DNA of 57,314 nucleotides, taken from contig CAAGBI010000026.1 in the NCBI GenBank assembly GCA_900768015.1, positions 1 through 57,314 of the forward strand, given 5' to 3'. How positions within the stretch are numbered: the first letter of the stretch is position 1; each line of letters opens with the position of its first letter. Positions 17,901 to 26,349 of the stretch are shown one piece after another. Made by a program: the position numbers and the translations under genes. A model generated the notes under the pieces. It was not told where the DNA came from. It ran no database searches and saw only the letters and a list, made by a program, of their open reading frames with translations. Source of the DNA: an uncultured Alistipes sp. (lineage in GTDB: Bacteria > Bacteroidota > Bacteroidia > Bacteroidales > Rikenellaceae).

Positions 17901-19235
17901 TCATCGAGCTACCTCACGAAGGACTACCTCATGATGCTCGACCTCTTGGCTAACTTCGAGTGGCAGCGCCCCTTGTGCTTCTCGCAGCCCTACATCATGA
18001 AGGACTACGGACTAACGAACTATGCGCGCTTCGATGGCTTCTGCTACACCCTTGTTCCCATACGCACCGAGAGCCGTGGCGGCAATGTGGGCTACATCAA
18101 CCACGAGGCCCTCTACCCCATCTTCATGGGCGAGGAGGTCGAGGGAAGCCTCGCCAAGCCCCTGCAGTTTGGCAACATCGCCCAGGAGGGTGTCCTCTGC
18201 GACTACTTCACGCGCTTCAACATCTCGGCTACACGCATCCGCGAGGGCTTTGCGCGTGTCGCTTCGGCCTATATCAACGATGGCAACCGCGCAATGAGCG
18301 ACGCCATAAGCGTCATATCGGATGGCGATGCTCTCGACTTGGCTAAGAGCGCTATTGCAAGCTTCAACAAGGCCGAGGCGCTGCTCAACCGTGGCCTCGA
18401 GGTGCTGCCCAACAAGCAGATAGAGTACACCTACGAGAACACCTACTGCTACATCCAGTCGTACTACACGCTGGCCTCATCGCGCCTGATGCTTGCAATA
18501 GATGAGTACGCAAGGGGCATAGCTCTCCTAAACGAGATACTCGGCCTCGATAAGCAGCCCGCAGACTCCTACGACGACATAGAGTACATCAAGAATAGCG
18601 CCCTCGTCTACGATGAGCTTCTCAGCACAGCCGAGCATCGTGGCATAACCACAGAGAGCACACCTCTCTACGCCATCGCTCTGGCTCATGGCGACAATGC
18701 CGAGCGCCTCTATGTGGAGTATGACGAGACCTTTGTGCGTGGCGACAGGCTCGCAGCCGAGTATATCGCAGCGCGTGGCGAGTGGGCTAAGTACTACATG
18801 CAGTTCTGCAACCTCGAGAGCTTCTCCGTGGTCATCAACCGCGAGCTTAACTACGCAATGATGGACATCATAGATGTATTGAAGGATGCCTCAATGGTTG
18901 CTGGCAGCTACGAGTGGCTCGCCAACCCCACCAAGAATGAGGCTATGATAGAGAGCCCCTTGCAGTTTGATAACCTCGTACTTAACTATGTCAAGGCTAT
19001 CGACCGCGTTACGCCCAACTCGGAGCGCAACCCCAAGTTTGCACTTATGGAGGCACACATATTCAACATCTACTCCATCTACTACTACCTCGACCGCTCG
19101 CCACAGCTCGGCTACGCAGGTCCCGAGACTGCCTACCACCGCGACATGGTGCGCTATCTCAACCGCCCCGAGGTCAAGGCGACAATCGCTGCCTATGCCA
19201 ACGAGTACGGCATGGAGGTCGTGGAGGTGATGTAA
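14955..19235 (+). CDS. DUF2723 family membrane protein, putative GT-C glycosyltransferase
   Basis: A very large polytopic membrane protein of 1426 residues. The N-terminal half (about 1-640) holds around a dozen hydrophobic segments and the family signature MWDCSEFIATSYKLEVGHPP (about 32-51), in which acidic residues just after the first helix resemble the catalytic acidic motif of GT-C glycosyltransferases. The C-terminal half (about 680-1426) is soluble, presumably periplasmic, and rich in helices and tyrosine. The human relative TMEM260 has been reported as a protein O-mannosyltransferase, and Bacteroidetes O-glycosylate exported proteins, so a protein-glycosylation role is plausible but is an inference. 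It has its own promoter and stands ahead of cysS, separated by repeats. Confidence 0.85.
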   Translation: MKNFKLWNNIMGWAVFAAATISYLLTMEPTTSMWDCSEFIATSYKLEVGHPPGAPLFMLLARVASLFASSPEDVPAMINGMNCIASGLCIMFLFWTITHLVRRIVHREGEDMPLFKSLLIIGSGAIGAMAYAYTDTFWFSAVEGEVYALSSMFTALVVWLMLKWEENAARPTAMRWIVLIAYLMGLSIGVHILNLLTIPALVMIWFFRRYEMTDPKRYILMMLAALVVSFLILGAINGIIIPYTVALGAAVDTFAVNKLGMPVNAGMLIFVVVVFAALAALVWFTHSRRYRILNGVVLAVTVILVGFGSYAAVAIRANANPPMNSNNPSNPHALLSLLNRDQYGNRPLVYGPYYSAVPTPMVEANPDLTSDDQYIPTGEFKSKTMTWLNPDTGKYEEREIFDDYVYPSEANSLFPRMWWHSRAKQYEAQWVSLEDGHPTKRVSDDAGNTWYEPTKGEDIAYFLDYQMGDMFVRYFMWNFVGRQDDIQLTTDAQNGIYLHGGWLSGIDFVDKYFTGPTDNIPSEQRNNPSRNTYFFLPLLLGLLGIIYQMSSDWRNFIIVALLYVMMGIALVVYFNTAPGEPRERDYVYAGAFYAFSIWIGLGAAAMGHMLGTLFGNRAAKRATLTTVGVAVGLLLSSSVPVVLATENWDDHDRSDRYYTRDLGLNYLNTAPRNAIFLNFGDNDTFPIWYCQEVEGVRPDVRVMNTSYLGGEWYVDEMKLAANDADGVPFTIPSTKYSFVNDYVIVAEPIDLLMGEGNTSMRAAVRHILNEKSYTIYMPDTGTEEEVTFDYLENLYYQAQQIFQEYDSDEFYAYLTGDVEVPASQRQAFAEYQFALLILEEVEYNAEFLKDVRTVDEYERKYRKLANADIYLKDAIRLFVHDGASSDRNAAPEERALLLVINNNVMRIVDSDREIAPEERGADFEIMGRINPKADSFFDGTACDYIIAAKNYRIPVDKDAAIAAGIVSEAERDRMLDEISITISSSYLTKDYLMMLDLLANFEWQRPLCFSQPYIMKDYGLTNYARFDGFCYTLVPIRTESRGGNVGYINHEALYPIFMGEEVEGSLAKPLQFGNIAQEGVLCDYFTRFNISATRIREGFARVASAYINDGNRAMSDAISVISDGDALDLAKSAIASFNKAEALLNRGLEVLPNKQIEYTYENTYCYIQSYYTLASSRLMLAIDEYARGIALLNEILGLDKQPADSYDDIEYIKNSALVYDELLSTAEHRGITTESTPLYAIALAHGDNAERLYVEYDETFVRGDRLAAEYIAARGEWAKYYMQFCNLESFSVVINRELNYAMMDIIDVLKDASMVAGSYEWLANPTKNEAMIESPLQFDNLVLNYVKAIDRVTPNSERNPKFALMEAHIFNIYSIYYYLDRSPQLGYAGPETAYHRDMVRYLNRPEVKATIAAYANEYGMEVVEVM

Positions 19236-19259
19236 AAATTAGTAATGATGCCCTGTGTT

Positions 19260-19377
19260 GTCATCCTGAACACTCACTCTGTCATCCTGAGCAACGCGAA
19301 GGATCTCCTCAGAGCCGACAACCCGCGTTGACAGCGCATAGTCAACGAGGGGATGCTTCGACTTCGCTCAGCATGAC
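19260..19377. repeat. Palindromic GTCAT...ATGAC repeat with a partial duplication
   Basis: The full element runs from GTCATCCTGAGCAACGCG (19281) to TTCGCTCAGCATGAC (19377); a truncated extra copy of its left end (GTCATCCTGAAC) precedes it at 19260. An AATTAGTAAT stretch just upstream (19237-19246) lies directly after the DUF2723 stop codon, the same order as at dxr and at the adenosyltransferase gene. Confidence 0.75.
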
Positions 19378-19422
19378 AGGCTTACAAAATAGAAATTAAC
19401 AACAAAAAAAACATACACACAA

Positions 19423-20892
19423 ATGGAAAAGATTACCCTGTACAATACGCTCACACGCCGCAAGGAGGTGTTTGAGCCTATCAACCCCGAGCATGTAGGC
19501 ATGTATGTCTGCGGTCCTACCGTCTATGGCGACCCACACTTGGGTCATGCCCGACCCGCCGTAACCTTCGACCTTATGTTCCGCTACTTCGAGTCGTTGG
19601 GCTACAAGGTGCGCTATGTGCGTAACATCACCGATGTGGGCCACCTCGAGCAGGATGCCGACGAGGGCGAGGATAAGATTGCTAAGAAGGCACGCCTCGA
19701 GCAGCTCGAGCCTATGGAGATTGCGCACTACTACACCGAGCGCTACCACGACGCTATGCGCGAGCTTGGCGTTAAGTCGCCCTCTATCGAGCCCCACGCC
19801 TCGGGACATATCATCGAGCAGATTGAGATGGTTAAGCGCATCCTCGAGGCGGGATATGCCTACGAGTCAAATGGCTCTATCTACTTCGATGTCGAGAAGT
19901 ACAACAAGGACTACCACTATGGTCGCCTCTCGGGCCGCAACCTCGACGACATCGTCACCAACACCCGCGAGCTTGATGGCCAGAGCGACAAGCACCACTC
20001 CTACGACTTCGCCCTCTGGAAGAAGGCAGCACCCGAGCATATCATGCGCTGGCCCTCACCCTGGAGCGATGGCTTCCCCGGCTGGCACATGGAGTGTACG
20101 GCGATGAGCACCAAATACCTCGGCGAGCAGTTCGACATCCATGGTGGCGGCATGGACCTCATGTTCCCCCACCACGAGTGCGAGATTGCGCAGTCTACAG
20201 CCGCTATGGGCAAGGACTCGGCACGCTACTGGGTACACAACAACATGATTACCATCAACGGCCAGAAGATGGGTAAGTCGCTCGGCAACTTCATCACCTT
20301 GGAGCAGCTCTTCACAGGCTCGCACCCCATCCTCGAGCAGGCATACTCGCCCATGACCATCCGCTTCTTCGTGCTCCAGGCGCACTACCGCTCAACGCTC
20401 GACTTCTCGAACGATGCACTTCAGGCTGCGGAGAAGGGTCTCGACCGCTTGATGAAGGCCGTGGAGGCGTTGTCGAAGCTCAAGGCTGCGGATAAGTCTA
20501 CGGCCGATGTTGCGGAGTTGGAGCGCAGATGTAGGGAGGCTATGGCCGACGACCTTAACTCGCCCATGGTCATCTCGGCACTCTTCGACTGGGTGCGCAT
20601 CATCAACCAGGCTACCGAGGGCACACAGTCGTTCACAGCTGAGGACCTCGACACATTGAAGGCTACCGTACACCGCTATGTATTCGACATCCTCGGTTTG
20701 CGCAACGAGAAGGCTGCAGATGCTGGTGGCAAGGATATGGTATCGCCCTTGGTGGATATGTTGCTCACAATGCGTATGGAGGCCAAGGCGAACAAGGACT
20801 GGGCTACATCAGACAAGATTCGTGACAACCTCACCGCAATCGGCATCCGTGTTAAGGACCGCAAGGATGGCTTTGACTGGGAAATCGAGTAA
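19423..20892 (+). CDS. cysS: Cysteine--tRNA ligase
   Basis: Class I aminoacyl-tRNA synthetase that charges tRNA-Cys. In 489 residues it has the HIGH-type motif HLGH at 39-42, the KMSKS-type motif KMGKS at 282-286, and the zinc-binding Cys30 with the later MECT and PHHECE ligand regions. Length and motif spacing are canonical. It begins a dense plus-strand run; prfB starts 15 bases after its stop, so the two are probably co-transcribed. No T-box or other leader structure is visible in the short region after the repeat. Confidence 0.98.
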   Translation: MEKITLYNTLTRRKEVFEPINPEHVGMYVCGPTVYGDPHLGHARPAVTFDLMFRYFESLGYKVRYVRNITDVGHLEQDADEGEDKIAKKARLEQLEPMEIAHYYTERYHDAMRELGVKSPSIEPHASGHIIEQIEMVKRILEAGYAYESNGSIYFDVEKYNKDYHYGRLSGRNLDDIVTNTRELDGQSDKHHSYDFALWKKAAPEHIMRWPSPWSDGFPGWHMECTAMSTKYLGEQFDIHGGGMDLMFPHHECEIAQSTAAMGKDSARYWVHNNMITINGQKMGKSLGNFITLEQLFTGSHPILEQAYSPMTIRFFVLQAHYRSTLDFSNDALQAAEKGLDRLMKAVEALSKLKAADKSTADVAELERRCREAMADDLNSPMVISALFDWVRIINQATEGTQSFTAEDLDTLKATVHRYVFDILGLRNEKAADAGGKDMVSPLVDMLLTMRMEAKANKDWATSDKIRDNLTAIGIRVKDRKDGFDWEIE

Positions 20893-20907
20893 CATTACAT
20901 AGAGTAG

Positions 20908-22008
20908 ATGGTTAACACAGACCAGATAAACGACCTTAAGGCGCGTGTGGCGAAGCTCTCGGCATCTATCGATGTCGAGCAGCGCCGCATAGACCTCCAA
21001 AACGAGCAGGAGCGCACCGAGGAGCCCAACTTCTGGGACAACCCCGACGAGGCACGCAAGCAGCTCAAGAAGGTGGCAGACATCAAGGCCGCCATCGACG
21101 ACTACGAGGCTGGCGTGCGCACGGTTGACGATCTCGACCTCGTGCCCGACTTCGTGGCAGAGGGAGTACTCTCGGAGGCCGAGGCCGAGGCGCAGTACCT
21201 CGTCGCCGTGGAGCTTATCGAGAAGCTCGAGCTCAAGCAGATGCTCTCGGGTAAGGAGGACAAACTTGGCGCTATCATGGACATCAACGCTGGTGCGGGA
21301 GGCACGGAGGCACTCGACTGGGCGCAGATGCTCATGCGCATGTACACACGCTGGGGTGAGGCACATGGCTACACGGTCAAGGTAGCAAACTACCAGGCTG
21401 GAGAGGAGGTGGGCGTAAAGTCGTGCACCTTGGAGTTCGAGGGCGAGTATGCCTACGGCTACCTGCGCAGCGAGAGTGGCGTGCACCGCATGGTGCGCCT
21501 CTCGCCCTTCAATGCCAACAATAAGCGCCAGACAACCTTCGCCTCAGTATTCATCTCGCCCGCCGTGGACGACACCATCGAGATTAACATCTCGCCCGCC
21601 GACATCGAGTGGGACACCTTCCGTTCGAGTGGTGCTGGCGGCCAGAATGTCAACAAGGTGGAGACTGCCGTGCGCCTACGCTACCACGGCAAGGACCCCG
21701 ACACGGGAGAGCCCGTAGAGTTCCTCATCGAGAACATGGAGACACGCTCGCAGCTCAACAACCGCGAGAATGCTATGCGCATCCTGCGCTCGAAGCTCTA
21801 CCAGCGCGAGTTGGACAAGCGCATGGCGACACAACAGGCACTCGAGGCTACGAAGAAGCGCATAGAGTGGGGTTCGCAGATACGCAGCTATGTCTTCGAC
21901 GACCGCCGCGTCAAGGACCACCGCACGGGCTACCAGACCTCGAATGTCGATGCCGTGATGGATGGCGACTTAGATAACTTTATTAAGGAGTACCTACTAC
22001 AATACTAA
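20908..22008 (+). CDS. prfB: Peptide chain release factor 2, in one continuous frame
   Basis: Ends translation at UGA and UAA codons on the ribosome. The 366 residues contain the RF2-specific tripeptide SPF at 199-201 (stop-codon reading) and the catalytic GGQ at 244-246 in GAGGQNVNK. In most bacteria prfB carries an early in-frame UGA with a CTT-TGA slip site near codon 25, so that the factor regulates its own synthesis by +1 frameshifting. Here the frame runs through that point (KLSASIDVEQRR) without any stop or slip site, so this control is absent. Its stop overlaps the start of the next gene (TAATG). Confidence 0.98.
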   Translation: MVNTDQINDLKARVAKLSASIDVEQRRIDLQNEQERTEEPNFWDNPDEARKQLKKVADIKAAIDDYEAGVRTVDDLDLVPDFVAEGVLSEAEAEAQYLVAVELIEKLELKQMLSGKEDKLGAIMDINAGAGGTEALDWAQMLMRMYTRWGEAHGYTVKVANYQAGEEVGVKSCTLEFEGEYAYGYLRSESGVHRMVRLSPFNANNKRQTTFASVFISPAVDDTIEINISPADIEWDTFRSSGAGGQNVNKVETAVRLRYHGKDPDTGEPVEFLIENMETRSQLNNRENAMRILRSKLYQRELDKRMATQQALEATKKRIEWGSQIRSYVFDDRRVKDHRTGYQTSNVDAVMDGDLDNFIKEYLLQY

Positions 22009-23204
22009 TGCTTAGACCGCTACACATACTCTTGGCCACGCTTATGCTTTGTGCGTGCAACAGCCATGCCGCCACACCCGACAATGGTAGTGTGGCAGAG
22101 CCCTCGCGCGAGGTTATCGTGGGAGCGCAAGACACCGCCTCCTACATGCCCCTGCTGCGCGAAAGGCGTGTTGCGGTGCTGGCAAACCACACGGCTATGT
22201 ACGACACCGAGCGCCACATCGTCGACATGATGCACGCCGAGGGTATCAACATCGTGGGTATCTTCGCCCCGGAGCATGGCTTTAGAGGAGCGGTAGAGGC
22301 GGGAGCAAAAATTGAGGACGGCATAGACAGCAAGACGGGCATCGCTATCCTCTCGCTATATAACGGCAACACGCAGCGCCCCTCGGATGATGTCATGCGC
22401 TCGTTCGATGTGCTGGTCGTGGATATGCAGGATGTGGGACTGAGGTTCTATACCTATTATATATCTATGCTCCGCATGGTGGATGCCTGCGCCGACTTCG
22501 GATGCGAGGTAGTGGTACTCGACAGGCCAAACCCCAATGGCCACTATGTCGACGGCCCCATCCTCGACATGCGATACAAATCGGGTGTCGGATGGCTACC
22601 CATACCCGTCGTTCATGGCATGACCATGGGTGAGATTGCCACAATGGCCATAGGCGAGGGTTGGGCAAAGCCCGCGAAGCTCACGGTCGTCAAGTGTCAA
22701 AACTACGACCACACTACGCACTACGAATTACCCATAGCTCCATCGCCCAACCTACCCACGCAGCACTCCATCTACCTCTACCCCACCACATGCCTCTTTG
22801 AGGGCACGGTGCTAAGCATGGGACGAGGCACGGAGGCACCCTTCGAGGTCTACGGACACCCCGACCTCACGGGCTACGACTACACCTTTACCCCCGCACC
22901 CAACGCTGGCTCAGCGAAGCCTCCGCACATGGGTAAGCTCTGCTATGGCCGCGACCTGCGCACCCTCCCCAACGAGGAGATATGGGGCAATGGCATAGAC
23001 CTATCGTACATCGTCGAGGCATACCACAACCTTGCCATAGAGGAAAAATTCTTCACGCCGATGTTCGAGAAGTTGATTGGCGTAGGCTATGTCCGCGAGA
23101 TGATAATGGCGGGATGCAGTGCCGAGGAGGTTGAGGCACGCTGGATGGAGGATGTAGAGAAATTCAAGGAGCAACGACGCAAATACTTGATTTACAACGA
23201 ATAA
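22008..23204 (+). CDS. DUF1343 lipoprotein, NamZ-type exo-N-acetylmuramidase
   Basis: The 398-residue DUF1343 family includes NamZ, an exo-beta-N-acetylmuramidase (GH171) known from Bacillus subtilis and Tannerella forsythia that removes terminal MurNAc from peptidoglycan fragments. Family hallmarks are IFAPEHGFRG, VVDMQDVGLRFYTY and VVLDRPNPNG in the N-terminal Rossmann-like domain, and EGTVLSMGRGTEAPFE further on. The N-terminus is a lipoprotein signal (LLATLMLCAC, Cys18 as the probable lipid site), so it is likely anchored in the envelope and may take part in wall-sugar recycling. Its ATG overlaps the prfB stop by one base (TAATG), indicating coupling. Function is assigned by family only. 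Confidence 0.88.
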   Translation: MLRPLHILLATLMLCACNSHAATPDNGSVAEPSREVIVGAQDTASYMPLLRERRVAVLANHTAMYDTERHIVDMMHAEGINIVGIFAPEHGFRGAVEAGAKIEDGIDSKTGIAILSLYNGNTQRPSDDVMRSFDVLVVDMQDVGLRFYTYYISMLRMVDACADFGCEVVVLDRPNPNGHYVDGPILDMRYKSGVGWLPIPVVHGMTMGEIATMAIGEGWAKPAKLTVVKCQNYDHTTHYELPIAPSPNLPTQHSIYLYPTTCLFEGTVLSMGRGTEAPFEVYGHPDLTGYDYTFTPAPNAGSAKPPHMGKLCYGRDLRTLPNEEIWGNGIDLSYIVEAYHNLAIEEKFFTPMFEKLIGVGYVREMIMAGCSAEEVEARWMEDVEKFKEQRRKYLIYNE

Positions 23205-23224
23205 TAAAATAAACAATTTATACT

Positions 23225-24286
23225 ATGGGATTTTTTGATCTATTCAAAAAGAAGAAAGTTGAGGAGCCTAAGGTTGACGCAGCTCCCGTAACCGAAGAGG
23301 AGAAGGCAGCCATCGCCCTTGAGGAGCAGAAGGCTGAGGAGGCACATGCCGAGGCCGAGCGCAAGGAGCTCGAGGCGGGTCTCGAGAAGACAAAGGAGGG
23401 CTTCTTCGGCAAGCTTAAGCGCGCCATTGCGGGTCGCACAACGGTGGATGCAGATGTACTCGATGACTTGGAGGAGGTGCTCATCACATCGGATGTGGGC
23501 GTGGATACCACAGTGAAGATTATCGAGCGCATCGAGGCTCGCGTAGCACGCGACAAGTATCTAAACACCGACGAGTTGCAATACATCCTCCGCGATGAGA
23601 TAGCACAGCTCATGGAGGAGTCTCACCGCTCTACCGAGGACTTCGGCATCGAGGTTAAGGAGGGCACACCCTTCGTGCTTATGGTCGTGGGCGTGAATGG
23701 TGCAGGTAAGACCACCACCATCGGTAAGCTCGCAGCGCAGCTCACGAAGGCGGGCCGCAAGGTCTATATCGGTGCTGCCGACACATTCCGTGCCGCAGCC
23801 ATCGACCAGCTTGCCGTGTGGGCAGAGCGCGCAGGTGCTACTATGGTACGCCAGGAGATGGGCTCGGACCCCGCATCTGTGGCATACGACACCCTACGCT
23901 CGGCCGTAGCGAACAATGCCGATGTGGTGCTCATCGACACCGCTGGTCGCTTGCACAACAAGGTGGGTCTGATGAAGGAGCTCACCAAGATTCGCAATGT
24001 CATGTCTAAGGTCATCCCCGATGCTCCCCACGATGTGATGCTCGTGCTTGATGGCTCTACAGGCCAGAATGCCTTTGAGCAGGCTAAGCAGTTCACCGAG
24101 GCTACGCAGGTTACCTCGCTCACCATCACCAAGCTCGATGGCACAGCCAAGGGTGGCGTGGTTATCGGCATCAGCGATAAGTTCCACATCCCCGTACGCT
24201 ATATCGGCATCGGCGAGGGCATCGACCAGCTCAAGATGTTCGACCGCAAGGAGTTTGTACGCGCCATGTTTGGTGACGCTAAATAG
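23225..24286 (+). CDS. ftsY: Signal recognition particle receptor FtsY
   Basis: GTPase that docks ribosome-SRP complexes at the membrane. The 353 residues start with an amphipathic basic end (MGFFDLFKKKK) that can bind the membrane, then a Lys/Glu-rich acidic region (to about 55), a helical N domain and the G domain. The P-loop GVNGAGKTT is at 156-164, followed by DTFRAAAIDQL, DTAGRLHN and TKLDGTAKGG. All SRP-GTPase motifs are intact and length is normal for the family. It lies 20 bases after the NamZ-type gene and 9 bases before rimO, as part of a long plus-strand run. Confidence 0.98.
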   Translation: MGFFDLFKKKKVEEPKVDAAPVTEEEKAAIALEEQKAEEAHAEAERKELEAGLEKTKEGFFGKLKRAIAGRTTVDADVLDDLEEVLITSDVGVDTTVKIIERIEARVARDKYLNTDELQYILRDEIAQLMEESHRSTEDFGIEVKEGTPFVLMVVGVNGAGKTTTIGKLAAQLTKAGRKVYIGAADTFRAAAIDQLAVWAERAGATMVRQEMGSDPASVAYDTLRSAVANNADVVLIDTAGRLHNKVGLMKELTKIRNVMSKVIPDAPHDVMLVLDGSTGQNAFEQAKQFTEATQVTSLTITKLDGTAKGGVVIGISDKFHIPVRYIGIGEGIDQLKMFDRKEFVRAMFGDAK

Positions 24287-24295
24287 CAGTGTAAT

Positions 24296-25591
24296 ATGAA
24301 GAAAATCAACATTATAACCCTCGGATGCTCGAAGAATACCGTCGATTCGGAGCACCTCGCAGCACAGTTGCATGAGTATGGCTACACAATCGTCTTTGAT
24401 AGCGACCGCACGGATGCTGATGTTGTGGTAATCAACACCTGCGGCTTCATTGGTGACGCCAAGCAGGAGTCTATAGACACCATCCTCCGTGCCGCAGAGC
24501 TTAAGACGGCGGGAAAGATTGAGGAGCTCTTTGTCGTGGGCTGCCTCTCGCAGCGCTATGCCGACGAGCTACGCCCCGAACTCCCCGAGGTGGATGACTT
24601 CTTTGGTGTCAACGACTGGGCAGGCATCGTGGAGCGCCTCGGAGCGAAGTACCGCAACGAGAATGAGACAAAGCGCGAGCTCTCTACCCCCTCGCACTAC
24701 GCCTACCTCAAAATCTCGGAGGGTTGCAACTGGATGTGTGGCTACTGCGCCATCCCCCTCATCCGTGGCCGCCACAAGTCGGTGCCCATGGAGGCACTCA
24801 TCGCCGAGGCTGAGGCACTCGTAGCAAAGGGCGTACGCGAGATTATGGTCATCGCACAGGATACCACCTACTACGGTGTCGACATCTACGGCGAGCGCAA
24901 GCTTGGCGAGTTGTTGGAGCGCCTATGCGCCATCGAGAAGCTCGAGTGGATACGCCTGCACTACGCCTACCCCACCGACTTCCCCGACGAGGTTATCGAG
25001 GTCATGGCACGCCAGAAGAAGATTTGTCGCTACCTCGACATCCCCTTCCAGCATATCTCGGATAACCAACTCTCGGCTATGAAGCGCCGCCATACCAAGG
25101 CCGATGCGCTGCGCCTTGTGGAGAAGCTCCGCGCCTCAATTCCCGACATCGCACTACGCACCACACTCCTTGTGGGCTACCCTGGCGAGACGGAGGAGGA
25201 CTTCGCCGAGTTGATGGAGTTTGTGCGCGAGACTAAGTTCGACCGCCTCGGTGTCTTCCCCTACTCGGAGGAGGAGGGCACATACTCTGCCACACGCCTC
25301 AAAGATGATGTGCCTGAGGATGTTAAGCACGACCGCGTAGACCGCATCATGCGCCTTCAGGAGCGCGTATCGTTGGAGAATAACGCCCGCCGCGTGGGTC
25401 AGACCATGCGCGTGATTATCGACCGCAAGGAGGGCGACTTCTACATTGGCCGCTCGGAGTATGACTCACCCGAGGTGGACCAGGAGCTTATTATCGAGAG
25501 CTTCGGCAAGCGCCTTATGCGTGGTCGTTTCTACAATGTTGTGGTTACGGACTGCGAGGACTACGACCTCTACGCCGAGCTTACGGAGTAG
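24296..25591 (+). CDS. rimO: Ribosomal protein S12 methylthiotransferase RimO
   Basis: Radical-SAM enzyme that adds a methylthio group to the conserved aspartate of ribosomal protein S12. The 431 residues have the UPF0004 domain with cysteines C11, C49 and C83 for the auxiliary iron-sulfur cluster, the radical-SAM triad C144, C148, C151 (CNWMCGYC), and a C-terminal TRAM domain. The GRHKSVPME stretch after the triad and the overall length favour RimO over MiaB. It follows ftsY closely, as in many Bacteroidetes. A divergence in base composition begins after its stop, where the next promoter lies. Confidence 0.97.
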   Translation: MKKINIITLGCSKNTVDSEHLAAQLHEYGYTIVFDSDRTDADVVVINTCGFIGDAKQESIDTILRAAELKTAGKIEELFVVGCLSQRYADELRPELPEVDDFFGVNDWAGIVERLGAKYRNENETKRELSTPSHYAYLKISEGCNWMCGYCAIPLIRGRHKSVPMEALIAEAEALVAKGVREIMVIAQDTTYYGVDIYGERKLGELLERLCAIEKLEWIRLHYAYPTDFPDEVIEVMARQKKICRYLDIPFQHISDNQLSAMKRRHTKADALRLVEKLRASIPDIALRTTLLVGYPGETEEDFAELMEFVRETKFDRLGVFPYSEEEGTYSATRLKDDVPEDVKHDRVDRIMRLQERVSLENNARRVGQTMRVIIDRKEGDFYIGRSEYDSPEVDQELIIESFGKRLMRGRFYNVVVTDCEDYDLYAELTE

Positions 25592-25619
25592 CACGAGAGG
25601 AAAGTTTTTCGACTAAATA

Positions 25620-25651
25620 TTTGGTTTTTGGCCAAAAAAATATTATCTTTG
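25620..25651 (+). promoter_or_regulatory. Promoter of the coiled-coil gene and zapA
   Basis: TTTG (25620-25623), a 20-base spacer and TATCTTTG (25644-25651) match the consensus, 41 bases before the ATG at 25693. The spacer contains a TTGG/CCAA inverted repeat. Confidence 0.8.
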
Positions 25652-25692
25652 GGCAATAAAAACTGCGTTGCACAATAGCGACATTGCACCAC

Positions 25693-25995
25693 ATGGCAGA
25701 GAAGGAGATCATAAAGAGATTGCGTGACGAGGTGGAGAGGCTCATTGCCGACCACAGTCGCATCGCTGCCGAGTGCCGTGCTTTGGCCAAGGAGCGCGAC
25801 AGGCTACAGGGCGAGAAGCGCCGCCTCGAGGAGAAGGTGCGCGACCTCGACACACGCCTCAAGAGCGCAGAACTTAGCGCCGTGATGAGTGGCGAGGGTG
25901 GCAATGTCGAGCGTGCACGACAGCGTGTCAACAATTTATTGCGGGAGGTTGACCGCTGCATAGCCGCCATAAAACACGAAGAGGATAATAACTAA
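25693..25995 (+). CDS. Small coiled-coil protein upstream of zapA
   Basis: A 100-residue hydrophilic protein, almost entirely one predicted coiled coil (about residues 8-62, heptads of Leu/Arg/Glu), followed by a short helix RARQRVNNLLREVDRCIAAI. There is no signal peptide or membrane helix. It resembles ZapB in size and coiled-coil design but I see no firm sequence signature, so the name is not given. Position directly before zapA (5-base gap) and a shared promoter suggest that both act at the cell-division ring. I start at the ATG at 25693; an in-frame TTG three codons earlier is less likely. Confidence 0.85.
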   Translation: MAEKEIIKRLRDEVERLIADHSRIAAECRALAKERDRLQGEKRRLEEKVRDLDTRLKSAELSAVMSGEGGNVERARQRVNNLLREVDRCIAAIKHEEDNN

Positions 25996-26000
25996 CGACG

Positions 26001-26291
26001 ATGGCAGAAGGTAAGATAAAGGTAAACATATCAATAGCTGGCAAGAGCTACCCGATGACCATCGACGCAGCAAACGAAGAGCTATATCGCGTAGCGGCAA
26101 AGCGCCTGAACGAGAAGATTACGGAGTATTCGAAGATTCCGAAGTTCGACATGCAGGACCGCATTGCCATGGCAGCACTGCGATACTCAATACTCGCACT
26201 AACCACCGAGCACAGCTCGGCACTCGGCGATGAGGATGTGGAGGAGCTACACGCCATCGAGGAGCGCATACGCAAGTATGTAAAGGGCTAA
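26001..26291 (+). CDS. zapA: Cell division protein ZapA
   Basis: FtsZ-ring-associated protein that cross-links FtsZ filaments. The 96 residues have the usual compact N-terminal alpha/beta head (KIKVNISIAGKSYPM) followed by the long dimerising helix. The family's typical RVAAKRLNEKI stretch and the helix QDRIAMAALRYSILAL are present. Length is normal. It is followed by a 364-base gap with a structured RNA before rny. In many proteobacteria zapA is followed by the 6S RNA gene ssrS, which supports the RNA call. Confidence 0.95.
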   Translation: MAEGKIKVNISIAGKSYPMTIDAANEELYRVAAKRLNEKITEYSKIPKFDMQDRIAMAALRYSILALTTEHSSALGDEDVEELHAIEERIRKYVKG

Positions 26292-26349
26292 GGTACAAGA
26301 GTGTAGTGAGTTTTGATGCGCATGGTGGCGCATAAGGCTCAATATTTGC

